A DNA stretch of 56,871 bases, from NCBI GenBank assembly GCA_944385945.1, contig CALWZD010000003.1:1-56871 (forward strand), given 5' to 3'. Positions 23,222 through 31,855 of the stretch are shown here, piece by piece. Position 1 is the first letter of the stretch, and each line of letters opens with the position of its first letter. Both the position numbers and the translations under genes were made by a program. Source of the DNA: an uncultured Anaerofilum sp. (GTDB lineage Bacteria > Bacillota > Clostridia > Oscillospirales > Ruminococcaceae). The notes below the pieces were generated by a model. The model made no database searches. It was not told the DNA's origin and saw only the letters and a program-made list of their open reading frames with translations.

Positions 23222-24048
23222 GAAAAAACTTGTTGGGCAACGATGCCACACAAAACCATTCCGCTGCCTACAACAAAAGAAGGACCAAGCTGTTCGCCGA
23301 CAAATATTGCTGCCCATAGGGCTGCAAGTACCGGTTCGATGTTGCAGATAAGGCTGGCGGTAAGTGGCGGAGTGATCAAAAGCCCCTTTGCCATACAGCG
23401 ATAACTAAGCCCCAACTGCACGATACCAAGCGTGGCAAGAGCGAGGATGCTTGTAAAAGACAAGGCGCCAAAGTTGGAACGAAACAAAAACGGCAGACCG
23501 ACAAGACAGCCGAGAAGTTGTCCGGTCAAAAAGGCGGAGGGAGCATCGGCATTTACGCCCTGTGCAGCCAAAAAAATACCACTGTAACACGCACCGCTGC
23601 ACAGACCGAATAAGACACCTAAAAGCGAACCTTGGCTTTGCCTATTTTGTACAAGAACAAAAATTCCTGTCAACACCAAAACGGCACATCCGATTTGGTA
23701 TAAGGCGGGAATTTTTTTGTTGGCAATACTTTGAAACAGTAAAACGAACAGGGGGCTGGTATTGAGCAGTAAAGTAGAAATACCTGCCCCTGCCAGCGGA
23801 ACAGCGAGCGAAAAAAATTGTGTGGTGAGTGCAAAGCAGAGTCCGCCGACAAGGGTGGTCGGATTGCAGCAAAAACGTTTGCCGTCCTTTTTCAAAAACA
23901 AGATGCTAATGATCGCAGCGATGCCACAGCGGATGCTATTGGATGCAAGTGACATGAGTGGAATGGAAAGAAAGCATACACCACCGATGCTGGAGGCAGC
24001 AGCAGCGGCAAAAATCCAAAAACAACCGATCAAACGCCTCGGGTTCAT
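23134..24048 (-). CDS. EamA/DMT-family transporter
   Basis: 304 aa with ten hydrophobic segments in two five-helix repeats. It has typical EamA features: an N-terminal SLASNSIRCGIAA pattern, and in the second half LGLSYRCMAKGL and NIEPVLAALWAAIFVGEQLG. The substrate (amino acid, nucleoside or other metabolite) cannot be told. Start ATG with AAGGAG upstream. The C-terminal ~28 residues, hydrophilic and Ser/Thr-rich, are encoded antisense to the end of lysO, an 88-bp convergent overlap with no terminator between. Confidence 0.87.
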   Translation of the reverse strand: MNPRRLIGCFWIFAAAAASSIGGVCFLSIPLMSLASNSIRCGIAAIISILFLKKDGKRFCCNPTTLVGGLCFALTTQFFSLAVPLAGAGISTLLLNTSPLFVLLFQSIANKKIPALYQIGCAVLVLTGIFVLVQNRQSQGSLLGVLFGLCSGACYSGIFLAAQGVNADAPSAFLTGQLLGCLVGLPFLFRSNFGALSFTSILALATLGIVQLGLSYRCMAKGLLITPPLTASLICNIEPVLAALWAAIFVGEQLGPSFVVGSGMVLCGIVAQQVFSQHNPKITGTIAEHSTPLNTDSTTVSSSV

Positions 24049-24175
24049 TCTATCAACTCCTTTTTTGTTCTTGATTCAAATACAAAAATCGACACAAAAG
24101 GGAAAGGAAGCCTGTTTTTGTGTGCTATTACAAAAATATGCAAAAAAACAAGAAATATACTGGCGTAACAGCACA

Positions 24176-24205
24176 TTGAATTTAAATATTTTGCTGTGAT
24201 ATGAT
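24176..24205 (+). promoter_or_regulatory. Possible promoter of the DUF1015 gene
   Basis: TTGAAT (24176-24181), 18-bp spacer, TATGAT (24200-24205). A 24-bp near-identical direct repeat (22/24) occurs at 24066-24089 and 24246-24269, on either side. Confidence 0.5.
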
Positions 24206-24281
24206 AAAAAACAAGAAACCGATGTGATGGAGGTATCACAAAAAGTGTTCTTAATACAAATACAAAAATGAAGGTGATAGA

Positions 24282-25562
24282 ATGAAAAGCTGTTTTTGTG
24301 CAACCGAAATTTTACTGCCGTCGCAAGATATTCCGGTAAGCCAGTGGGGATGCCTTGCCTGCGACCAGTTCACCAGTCAGCCTGCCTACTGGGAGCAGAT
24401 GGCTTCACAAATAGCCAACCGCCCAAGTGCGCTGCATATCATTCTGCCCGAAGTGTATTTGGAGCAAAATGTGGACGAGCGGATTCAAAAAATCCATCAA
24501 ACCATGTATGAATATCAACAAAACGTGCTTACCCGTAAGGTCAACGGATTCGTCTACGTTGAGCGTACCCTGCAAGATGGCAGCATTCGGCAAGGATTGG
24601 TCGGTGCGGTCGATTTGGAGGCTTACAGCTATGAGCAAGGAGCAGATGCATTGATTCGTCCTACCGAAAAAACAGTTTTGGAACGTATTCCGCCCCGCAT
24701 GGCAGTGCGAAAAAATGCGCCGTTGGAATCTCCGCATATCATGATGTTGGTGAACGACCCCGAAAAGACCCTGATAGAAGCAATCGCAGCCCAAAAACAG
24801 CAGATGCATCTGCTGTACCAAGGCAGCTTTGCGATGGGCAGTGGTGAGGTCACCGGTTGGGCGGTGGAATCTCCGCAGCTCATTGCTCAAATCGAACAGG
24901 CAATGTTGCGCCTTTGCTCCCAACAAGAATTTGACAAACGCTATCCCGCCTATGCAGGTCGGTCGCCACTGGGAATGGTCGTAGGGGACGGAAATCACAG
25001 CCTTGCCACCGCAAAAGCTTGCTGGGAAGATGTAAAGCGCACTTTGCCCGAAAGCGAATGGGAGCATCACCCCGCCCGCTATTGTTTGGCAGAAGTGTGC
25101 AATCTGCACAGCCCTGCGATTCAGGTGGAACCCATCCACCGTGTGGTGTTCGGTGCGACCCCCATCAGCCTGATGCTTGCATCGACCGCTTATTACGACC
25201 AAGAGGGTATCGTATTGGATAATACTACACCACAGTATGTGTTTGAAATCGTCACCCGCAACCGTAAAACGACCATCGGCTTGCGGTGCTGTAAAGAACC
25301 TTTGGCTGTGGGAGTGATCGAAAACTTTCTGGCTCAGTTTACGGCACAATACCCAAACGCAAAGGTGGACTACATCCACGGAGAAGATGCAGTCGAAGAA
25401 CTGGTTTGCCAAAACAATGCAGTGGGCATCATTTTACCACAGTTCTATAAAAGTGACTTGTTCAAAGGGGTCATTGCAGGCGGAGTGTTACCGAAAAAGA
25501 CTTTCAGTATCGGTAAAGCAAAAGAAAAACGTTGCTACTTTGAATGCCGTGCGATTCGATAA
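24282..25562 (+). CDS. DUF1015-family protein (PF06245)
   Basis: 426 aa. The family signature is VVGDGNHSLATAKACWED (~res 230-247), and the N-terminus WGCLACDQFTSQPAYWEQ matches the 'asparaginase/SerC-linked' DUF1015 group found in Clostridia. The biochemical role is unknown; homologues are often near serine or amino-acid metabolism genes. Start ATG with AAGGTGATAG upstream. Monocistronic, with a terminator-like stem after the stop (25567-25605). Confidence 0.88.
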   Translation: MKSCFCATEILLPSQDIPVSQWGCLACDQFTSQPAYWEQMASQIANRPSALHIILPEVYLEQNVDERIQKIHQTMYEYQQNVLTRKVNGFVYVERTLQDGSIRQGLVGAVDLEAYSYEQGADALIRPTEKTVLERIPPRMAVRKNAPLESPHIMMLVNDPEKTLIEAIAAQKQQMHLLYQGSFAMGSGEVTGWAVESPQLIAQIEQAMLRLCSQQEFDKRYPAYAGRSPLGMVVGDGNHSLATAKACWEDVKRTLPESEWEHHPARYCLAEVCNLHSPAIQVEPIHRVVFGATPISLMLASTAYYDQEGIVLDNTTPQYVFEIVTRNRKTTIGLRCCKEPLAVGVIENFLAQFTAQYPNAKVDYIHGEDAVEELVCQNNAVGIILPQFYKSDLFKGVIAGGVLPKKTFSIGKAKEKRCYFECRAIR

Positions 25563-25566
25563 CAAA

Positions 25567-25605
25567 AGAGCGAGCATTTCCATCAGGAGATGTTCGCTTT
25601 TCTTG
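25567..25605 (+). terminator. Terminator after the DUF1015 gene
   Basis: AAAGAGCGAGCAT... ATGTTCGCTTTTCTT, an imperfect stem followed by a pyrimidine tract. Confidence 0.6.
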
Positions 25606-25673
25606 TTGCCCTAATCACAATTTGCTGCAATGCCCTGCATCTGCCTGTATACCGACTATTTTGCCGATTTGTA

Positions 25674-25702
25674 TTGCAACGAAAATATAAATTTAGTATA
25701 AT
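25674..25702 (+). promoter_or_regulatory. Promoter of the MBOAT-SGNH operon
   Basis: TTGCAA (25674-25679), 17-bp spacer, TATAAT (25697-25702). The ~110-nt leader contains a stem TTCTGCT/AGCAGAA. Confidence 0.75.
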
Positions 25703-25818
25703 AAAAGCGATTCTGCTTTGATGATGACAGCAGAAGATGGAAATCGTATTTCCGTACAAGAATCCGTATCTCCAAAGGTCTGGAACCGGATTGCTGAACA
25801 GAACAGCAGGAGGTAAAA

Positions 25819-27294
25819 ATGCTTTTTAATTCCATCGACTTTCTTTTGTTTTTTCCTATCGTAACATTGCTTTGTTTTGCGATCCCGCCCAAGGTGCGCA
25901 ATTTGTTTTTGCTTGGATGCAGCCTTTACTTTTATATGTGCTGGAAGGCAAAATATATCTTGCTGATTGGGTTTTCAATCGTTGTTACCTACCTGGGAGG
26001 GCTTTTGATCGAGTATTTTTCCCAAAAAAAGAAACCCTTTTTGGAAAAATCCGTTTTTTGGGCAACCATCGGCAGCAATCTTCTGATTTTATTTGTATTC
26101 AAATACTATAACTTTTTTGCAGAAAATCTTGCTGCCATTTCCGGTGACCGCATTTTGCTGCCCCTGTTTCAGTTTGCGCTGCCGGTGGGCATCAGCTTTT
26201 ACACATTTCAGGCACTTGGGTATGTCATTGACGTTTCCCGAAAAACCATCAAAGCAGAAAAAAATCCGTTTACCTACGCTCTGTTCATCAGCTTTTATCC
26301 GCAGCTGGTCGCCGGACCCATCGAGCGTTCTTCCAATTTGTTGGCGCAGATCAAGCAGCGCACTTCTTTCAACTACGAAAATATGCGCAGCGGTCTGTTG
26401 CTGATGGGCTGGGGAATGTTCCAAAAAGTGGTGATTGCCGACCGCCTTGCTCTGTTTGTCGACAGCATCTATAACCAGTATACAGCAGTCGACGGAGCAT
26501 ATCTTTTGCTGGCAACCTTGCTGTTTGCCATCCAAATCTACTGCGACTTTGCTTCTTACTCTAACATCGCCCGTGGTGCAGCACGTGTTATGGGCTATCG
26601 GCTGATGCTCAATTTTAACACGCCCTATTTTTCCAAAAGCTTTGCCGAGTATTGGTCACGCTGGCATATCTCTTTGAGTACATGGTTTCAGGACTACATC
26701 TTCGAACCGCTTGCTTGGAAATTGAAAGATCATCGCTGGGCAGCAGGATTTTCGATTTTTGTGGTATTTTTTATCAGTGGTTTCTGGCACGGTGCAAGCT
26801 GGACCTTTGTTATTTGGGGATTGTTACACGCTTTTTTGCGCATCGCAGAAATATTGACCAAAAAACCAAAAAAGAAACTTTATAAAAAACTGAAGATCAA
26901 CACCAAAAGCAAACAGTTCCAGTATTTGCAGATGGTATTCGTATTCCTTTGTGTTTGCTTTACCTATATCTTTTTCCGTGCCGACAGCCTTTCGCAGGCA
27001 CTTTCTATTGTGCGCTCTATCTTCACCGATACCCACATTACCAGTTTGTTTCAGCAAAGCTTTTTTACCTTTGGACTGGACGTGAAAGACTTTGTTGTGG
27101 CGGTCGTTGCGCTGGCAGTGTTATGGTGTGGCGATTTGCTGGTTTACCGCAAAGTGGATATTTATGGTTGGATCACGGCACAAAAACGTCCTATCCGATG
27201 GGTTATTTATTGGTTGCTCATCTTTTCGGTGGTCATTTTTGGTGTCTACGGACCCAGCTACGACAGTGCTCCGTTTATCTACTTCCAATTCTAA
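25819..27294 (+). CDS. MBOAT-family membrane O-acyltransferase (AlgI/DltB-like)
   Basis: 491 aa, 10-12 membrane segments. It has the AlgI-type N-terminus (MLFNSIDFLLFFPIVTLL), FYPQLVAGPIERSS, YWSRWHISLSTWFQDYI and the catalytic His in GFWHGASWTFVIWG. Such proteins pass acyl groups (often acetyl) across the membrane to a partner that acylates extracellular polysaccharide or cell-wall polymer. The SD is AGGAGG. The partner SGNH gene begins 14 bp after the stop, so they form an operon. Confidence 0.93.
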   Translation: MLFNSIDFLLFFPIVTLLCFAIPPKVRNLFLLGCSLYFYMCWKAKYILLIGFSIVVTYLGGLLIEYFSQKKKPFLEKSVFWATIGSNLLILFVFKYYNFFAENLAAISGDRILLPLFQFALPVGISFYTFQALGYVIDVSRKTIKAEKNPFTYALFISFYPQLVAGPIERSSNLLAQIKQRTSFNYENMRSGLLLMGWGMFQKVVIADRLALFVDSIYNQYTAVDGAYLLLATLLFAIQIYCDFASYSNIARGAARVMGYRLMLNFNTPYFSKSFAEYWSRWHISLSTWFQDYIFEPLAWKLKDHRWAAGFSIFVVFFISGFWHGASWTFVIWGLLHAFLRIAEILTKKPKKKLYKKLKINTKSKQFQYLQMVFVFLCVCFTYIFFRADSLSQALSIVRSIFTDTHITSLFQQSFFTFGLDVKDFVVAVVALAVLWCGDLLVYRKVDIYGWITAQKRPIRWVIYWLLIFSVVIFGVYGPSYDSAPFIYFQF

Positions 27295-27308
27295 AATGAG
27301 GCTGACCT

Positions 27309-28760
27309 ATGAGAAAATACAAACGTTTGTTTTTTTCGCTTTTGTTTTGTGCCATCACATTTGCGATGCTTTATGGCACTGCAAATATTCTTCGAGATCG
27401 TGAAACGACACTTTCCAGTTTTTATTCCGAGCCGTCGGGCAGTGTGGATATGATTATTGTAGGCTCCAGCCATGTCAACAATGGGGTAATTCCCAACGTA
27501 TTTTGGCAGGAAAGTGAACGTTCAGCCTGCAATGTCTACTCGTGGGCACAGCCGATGTGGACTGCCTACCACTACATCATCGAGGCATTCAGTGAACAGG
27601 ACGTCGAGTTGGTGGTGCTGGATATGTACGGCATGACCTATGGCAATTCCTACATGGTGCCGCAGGAAATTGATCGTGTGAACTACCAGACCAGCTTCAA
27701 TATCGACATGAATTTGAACTACCTGTCACTGATTCAAACAGCCGAACACGTAGGGATTGATTTGCGTCCATACGAGGAGTTTTTAAATCTTCCACGCTAT
27801 CACGCCCGCTGGAAAAATTTAGATGCACGTATGTTGACCTATGACCCACACAATGCCAAAGACTTTTTAAAAGGGTACGGTATTTCATACCAAAGTGTAC
27901 CACAGCAGCAACCGTCTTTTGCGGTGACAGAGCCATATGTGCCGTATGAATACTGTGTGGAATATCTGGATAAAATCGTGCAGTTGTGTGAAAAAAAGAA
28001 TGTCGATCTGATTTTTACCATGGTTCCTTATATCTACAATGAAACAGAAGCGGGAATTGATTTGTGGATAGAGCAATATGCAGCCGAACATGGTATTCCT
28101 TATATCAGCTATATCGGAAACAGTGCAGACGCAATCGAACTGGACTATAGCACTGATTTTCAAGACAATGCACATCTAAACTATTACGGTGCACAAAAGG
28201 TGAGCACGCACCTTGCACAGTTTGTTAAACAGCGTTATCCCGATTATCAAAAACAACAGAATCCCCACTGTGAGCAGTTGGACGAGGACTACCAAAAATA
28301 CCAGCGGATTTTGCTTGCTAACGATGTGATGGTGGAATCTGATTTGCAAACCTATCTTACTATGGTGCTGCAAGACGAAAATTATTTGCTGTATCTTGCA
28401 AATAACGAACCAGCACTTGCACCGGTGCTGTCGAAAGCGTGGCAGGGATACGGCGAACAGCCAAATAATATTGAACAATTCTGCGGCGTGATAAGCAAAC
28501 AGCAAGCGGACTTCGACCAGACATTGCTGGATGTGCAGTTGTTTGGCGAAAAAGGCACTGTTTCGTTTGATCTCAACGATGAAAATGTTATAATCAAACT
28601 AAACGATACCGCCGTCATTTCGCAGGAATCGACTTTCAAAGCGGTATTGTACGACACGATTTTAGATCGTCCCTTGGAAACCGTTGCCTTTGATGCCCAG
28701 ACAGGAACCTTGCTGCATAAAGAATTTTCCAGCGACATCATAGATCTGTTTAAAAAGTGA
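27309..28760 (+). CDS. SGNH/GDSL-type acyltransferase partner of the MBOAT protein
   Basis: 483 aa. A single N-terminal membrane anchor (~res 8-25) is followed by an extracellular SGNH domain. The nucleophile motif is IIVGSSHVNNG and the Asp/His dyad is FQDNAHLNYYGAQK. It resembles the DltD/AlgX-type proteins that complete O-acylation started by an MBOAT. The C-terminal ~150 residues look like an additional module with a beta-rich end (GTVSFDLNDENVIIKLNDT). The exact polymer acylated is unknown. SD GAGG, 14 bp from the MBOAT stop. Confidence 0.87.
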   Translation: MRKYKRLFFSLLFCAITFAMLYGTANILRDRETTLSSFYSEPSGSVDMIIVGSSHVNNGVIPNVFWQESERSACNVYSWAQPMWTAYHYIIEAFSEQDVELVVLDMYGMTYGNSYMVPQEIDRVNYQTSFNIDMNLNYLSLIQTAEHVGIDLRPYEEFLNLPRYHARWKNLDARMLTYDPHNAKDFLKGYGISYQSVPQQQPSFAVTEPYVPYEYCVEYLDKIVQLCEKKNVDLIFTMVPYIYNETEAGIDLWIEQYAAEHGIPYISYIGNSADAIELDYSTDFQDNAHLNYYGAQKVSTHLAQFVKQRYPDYQKQQNPHCEQLDEDYQKYQRILLANDVMVESDLQTYLTMVLQDENYLLYLANNEPALAPVLSKAWQGYGEQPNNIEQFCGVISKQQADFDQTLLDVQLFGEKGTVSFDLNDENVIIKLNDTAVISQESTFKAVLYDTILDRPLETVAFDAQTGTLLHKEFSSDIIDLFKK

Positions 28761-28769
28761 TTTTATGCC

Positions 28770-28824
28770 AGAATCCCACAGACCGACCAAAAGAAATGTT
28801 TGGTTTGTCTGTGGGATTCTATCG
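28770..28824 (+). terminator. Terminator of the MBOAT-SGNH operon
   Basis: AGAATCCCACAGAC and its complement GTCTGTGGGATTCT around a 23-nt loop, followed by a U-rich tract. It may also serve the convergent kinase gene. Confidence 0.85.
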
Positions 28825-28844
28825 TTTTGTTTTTGTTTTTAAAA

Positions 28845-30122
28845 CTATAAGACCAATCGAAATCGAAACCAGCCGTCGATCAGGTCAAACTGGCAAACGG
28901 CTCCGTTTTTTTGGCAAAAGGCAGAAATGGATTGCACACCCCGACCATGCCCTTTTCTTTGGGCGACCGGTAAACCGTTGCTGTCAAAAATAATATCACC
29001 CATACAGGGATTGGAAATCTCCAACATAATGCTGGGCGTTCCTATCATTTTGCACCGAAGCTTTCTCTGCTCGTACGGATAAAGTAGGTTGGCATGAATA
29101 GCATTTTCTAAAGCATTCGCAAGAACGATGGCGAGTTCCCCTTCGTCTACCGGAAGATCATCGGGCAGAGAAATTTCGGTTTCTACGGCGATGCCTTGGT
29201 TTCTGGCTTGGTCAAAGTAAGAGGAAAACACGGCATTCAATACCGGTGGTCGGCACCAGAGCGTTTCTTTCTGCTCATCCAGCCGTTTTTGGGTGGCATT
29301 CAGAAACTCCAGTGCAGTTTCCGTTTCATCCCGTGTCACCAATTCGGCAACTACTTGAAGCTGGTGGCGCAAATCGTGGCGTTGGATTCGAACTTCTTCT
29401 TCCACGTCTTTCACTTTTTGTATCTTGTCTTTCAGAGCTGTGATCTGCACTGCCATCAGCGAAGACCGGTGCTGCTCCATATGGATATGGTACAGATCAT
29501 AAAGACTTTTGAATACTACGATATATACGATAATCAGGGGAATCACAGTAGCATAGACGTAAGCCATCTGCGAAGGATTTTTCAGGTAACTGTCCGGCCA
29601 AGAGGCCACAAAAATCAAGTAACCACAGAATACACAAGGGATCAAGGTGAGGATGCCCCAACGGGTAGGGATCGCTTGGATCAACATACGAAAAGGCTGT
29701 CGTAGAAAACGGTACTCCAAATAGATGATCGCACAATAAAAGATGCCCATTAAAAGGATGTTTGCAGATCCCGACAGGCCCAGATGCTCGGTGAACACAC
29801 GGAGTATAGAAGCCATTAGTACAGAAAATAAAATCTGTGTCATATGGTTGAAAACGGATTGCACAGGGCTGTCGTTGGCAGCCCAATAGGTAAGCACTGC
29901 CGCCGGAATAGAAATGGTAAAATAAAATAGACGTATCAACAATAACTCTCCGCCTATATATATCAGAAACATACTGGAACAGACTACCCAAATACCGTAA
30001 ATCGCTAGAAGAAACAACAGTTTTTTACGTCCAAAACGAAATTCGGTTAAACTTGCCATCATTCCAATGGTCATCATTGTGATAAAAAACGTACGAACGA
30101 CCAGAAAAATCATGTTTGTCAT
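28845..30122 (-). CDS. AgrC-like sensor histidine kinase (GHKL)
   Basis: 425 aa. The N-terminal ~205 residues make six or seven membrane helices. A linker coiled coil follows, then the phospho-acceptor region RIQRHDLRHQL with H249/H253. The GHKL ATPase comes last, with VLANALENAIHANL as N box and GHGRGVQSI as glycine-rich box. This is the architecture of peptide-sensing AgrC/ComD kinases, but no AgrB/AgrD pair is seen. The ATG at 30122 has GGGGGAA nine bases upstream. The gene starts 98 bp inside the response-regulator frame. Confidence 0.88.
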   Translation of the reverse strand: MTNMIFLVVRTFFITMMTIGMMASLTEFRFGRKKLLFLLAIYGIWVVCSSMFLIYIGGELLLIRLFYFTISIPAAVLTYWAANDSPVQSVFNHMTQILFSVLMASILRVFTEHLGLSGSANILLMGIFYCAIIYLEYRFLRQPFRMLIQAIPTRWGILTLIPCVFCGYLIFVASWPDSYLKNPSQMAYVYATVIPLIIVYIVVFKSLYDLYHIHMEQHRSSLMAVQITALKDKIQKVKDVEEEVRIQRHDLRHQLQVVAELVTRDETETALEFLNATQKRLDEQKETLWCRPPVLNAVFSSYFDQARNQGIAVETEISLPDDLPVDEGELAIVLANALENAIHANLLYPYEQRKLRCKMIGTPSIMLEISNPCMGDIIFDSNGLPVAQRKGHGRGVQSISAFCQKNGAVCQFDLIDGWFRFRLVL

Positions 30123-30858
30123 AATGTGTGTTCCCCCAGCCAATAGTTCCCCCAGCTTTTTTGAACTCTGTTGCCGCTGTTCGAGGCAGTACCACCGTCT
30201 GACCGCTGTCTAACAGTGCTACCTGACCGTTTACCCCCGTTACGTGCTGGAAATTCAGTACAAAACTGGCACCGCACAGGCAAAAACGCCGATCGGCAAG
30301 CAGGGGAGCGACCATCTTGCGAAAAGAAATGCGGATGGTTTGAGAATCCACAATACCGTCGGTACAGGAATAACGGATACAACGCCCTATCCGTTCAACA
30401 TACTGAATGCGTTCCAACAAGATACGACGGGGACCGTCTTCCGTAGTTACCACAACTGCGCTGTTTCGCCGTTGATTAAGTTTTTCCAATGCCCCATCCA
30501 GTACTTGAAAGAGTTTGCTTTGGTTTACGGGTTTAAGCAGGTAGAAGAACGCATAGACATCGTAGCTATCAGCGGCGAAGTCGTTGGAACTGGTAAGATA
30601 AACAATCTCACCACCATCGCCCAGTGCCCGCAAGTGACGACCGAGCTCGATTCCGTTTAGCTCCGGCATAATAATATCCAATATGTAAATGTCAAAATTT
30701 TCTAAGTTTCCTGCACGTGCCATCAGTTCTTTGCCGTTTTGAAACGTTTCGACTAACCCATGCAGGTCTGGTCGAGAGCTAAAATACGATTTCAGCAATG
30801 CTGCCATTTCATTGCGTTGTTTTTCTTCGTCATCACATACAGCGATCCGCAATATCAT
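30025..30858 (-). CDS. LytTR-family response regulator (AgrA-like)
   Basis: 277 aa. Receiver domain with CDDEE at the acidic pocket and the phospho-Asp D61 in YILDIIMPELNG. A LytTR DNA-binding domain follows (ILLERIQYVERIGRCIRY, SFRKMVAPLLADRRFCLCG). The family core ends near residue 235 (ATEFKKA). The last ~42 residues are out-of-frame readings of the kinase N-terminus and look unnatural. A 16-bp tandem duplication exactly there could have removed a normal stop. The start at 30858 has AGGAGGAAAG upstream. It likely controls its own operon and possibly distant genes; the target is unknown. Confidence 0.9.
   Translation of the reverse strand: MILRIAVCDDEEKQRNEMAALLKSYFSSRPDLHGLVETFQNGKELMARAGNLENFDIYILDIIMPELNGIELGRHLRALGDGGEIVYLTSSNDFAADSYDVYAFFYLLKPVNQSKLFQVLDGALEKLNQRRNSAVVVTTEDGPRRILLERIQYVERIGRCIRYSCTDGIVDSQTIRISFRKMVAPLLADRRFCLCGASFVLNFQHVTGVNGQVALLDSGQTVVLPRTAATEFKKAGGTIGWGNTHYDKHDFSGRSYVFYHNDDHWNDGKFNRISFWT
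30130..30156. repeat. 16-bp-period tandem repeat at the regulator/kinase junction
   Basis: GTTCCCCCAGC occurs at 30130-30140 and 30146-30156. On the coding (minus) strand each copy contains GGGGGAA, an SD-like sequence, so the kinase SD is duplicated. Confidence 0.75.
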
Positions 30859-31125
30859 TGTCTTTCCTCCTGCAATAAATGTCGAATTTTGCGCACATAA
30901 CATCAAATTATACGTAACTACTTTCTATTTTTTAAATGAATTGTAAAATAAAAATAGGCAAAATGAGAATAGCATGGAAGATTAAAATCGTCAAGAGGTT
31001 AGTCAAAAGGCTATTCGATTCAACTGGGTCGAATGGTGATGCTGCGTGGATATACAGAATATCGAGTTTTTAAAGCAATGCGATCCAAGTTACCAGCATA
31101 GACAATGGAAGGAAGTATCAAATCT

Positions 31126-31443
31126 ATGTTCGAAACTACTGTCAGTCAAAAATTAAGGTCTGCCCTGACGCAAGAGGAGGTTGCAGAGTGGGATGGGGAT
31201 ACATCCTGTATCATAGAGTATATCAAAACAGCTCTGAATGTGGCTTTGGATGATGTAAATGCTCCGATGGAGGTCAAGATATTACAACATTATCACGGGA
31301 GTAAAATACCGATTGTAATTACACTCGACACGCAAGAGCCTCGACTGCTTTGGTACTATGAAGGGATGTCTGCATCAGAATTGTTGGATGAATTGCTGGG
31401 TCTGTTTGCGGATGTGCCATTGCCCTCGCAGACGAAATTGTAA
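31126..31443 (+). CDS. Hypothetical protein, no recognised family
   Basis: 105 aa (ATG at 31126 with AAGGAAG ten bases upstream; an ATG at 31105 is weaker). The product is acidic and soluble. A helical N-terminal part (KLRSALTQEEVAEWDGD) is followed by an alternating strand/helix region (MEVKILQHYHGSKIPIVITL, PRLLWYYEGMSASELLDEL). No signal peptide, cysteine cluster or catalytic motif is seen. It is divergent from the two-component system and AT-richer than its neighbours, which could mean recent acquisition. The function is unknown. Confidence 0.6.
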   Translation: MFETTVSQKLRSALTQEEVAEWDGDTSCIIEYIKTALNVALDDVNAPMEVKILQHYHGSKIPIVITLDTQEPRLLWYYEGMSASELLDELLGLFADVPLPSQTKL

Positions 31444-31538
31444 TGAAGAAAACGTTTGTTTTGTAAAATAGATGTTTCAAAGTTTTTGAATCAACAAAAA
31501 GCTGCATTTTTTGCTCAATTTACAGATTTTTGCTGCAA

Positions 31539-31574
31539 AATGGCGGCAGGGGAATTGATTCCTCTGCCGCCATT
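31539..31574. terminator. Strong hairpin between the orphan gene and tRNA-Pro
   Basis: AATGGCGGCAG pairs with CTGCCGCCATT, extended by GGAA/TTCC, without a U run in either direction. It probably ends or stabilises transcripts from either side. Nothing else is recognisable from 31444 to 31686. Confidence 0.5.
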
Positions 31575-31686
31575 CATTATATTGTTTATTACGGTCTGAA
31601 AATCGGTTACAGAGCGGCTGCAAAATGAAAGCATAAACAGGCAGCGCAAAATCGAAAAAAGAAGAAAAAAGCCACGATATAACAAC

Positions 31687-31718
31687 AAAAAAGCCACCAG
31701 TCAAAAGACTGATGGCTT
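31687..31718 (-). terminator. Terminator of tRNA-Pro
   Basis: AAAGCCATCAGTC TTTT GACTGGTGGCTTT on the minus strand followed by TTTTTGTTG, directly after the tRNA CCA end. Confidence 0.85.
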
Positions 31719-31795
31719 TGGTCCGAGTGGCGAGAGTCGAACTCACGGCCTCTTGAACCCCATTCAAGCGCGCTACCAAACTGCGCTACACCCGG
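31719..31795 (-). tRNA. tRNA-Pro (anticodon GGG)
   Basis: 77 nt on the minus strand with encoded CCA. The acceptor stem CCGGGTG pairs with CACTCGG (one wobble). The anticodon arm is CTTGA-ATGGGGT-TCAAG, giving anticodon GGG, and the T arm is GTGAG-TTCGACT-CTCGC. A perfect promoter lies just upstream and a terminator just downstream, so it is a single-tRNA unit. Confidence 0.95.
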
Positions 31796-31819
31796 ATGTC
31801 CCTTTCGGTGACAGCAATT

Positions 31820-31848
31820 ATTATAGCGTATTGAAATCCGTTTGTCAA
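31820..31848 (-). promoter_or_regulatory. Consensus promoter of tRNA-Pro
   Basis: Minus strand TTGACA (31843-31848), 17-bp spacer, TATAAT (31820-31825): a full consensus match. Confidence 0.9.
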
Positions 31849-31855
31849 GCTTTTT

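Noticed and set aside
31477..31779. 100-codon minus-strand ORF ending near 31477
   Set aside because: Its first ~20 codons translate tRNA-Pro and the next ~12 its terminator; this is a common read-through artefact, not a gene.
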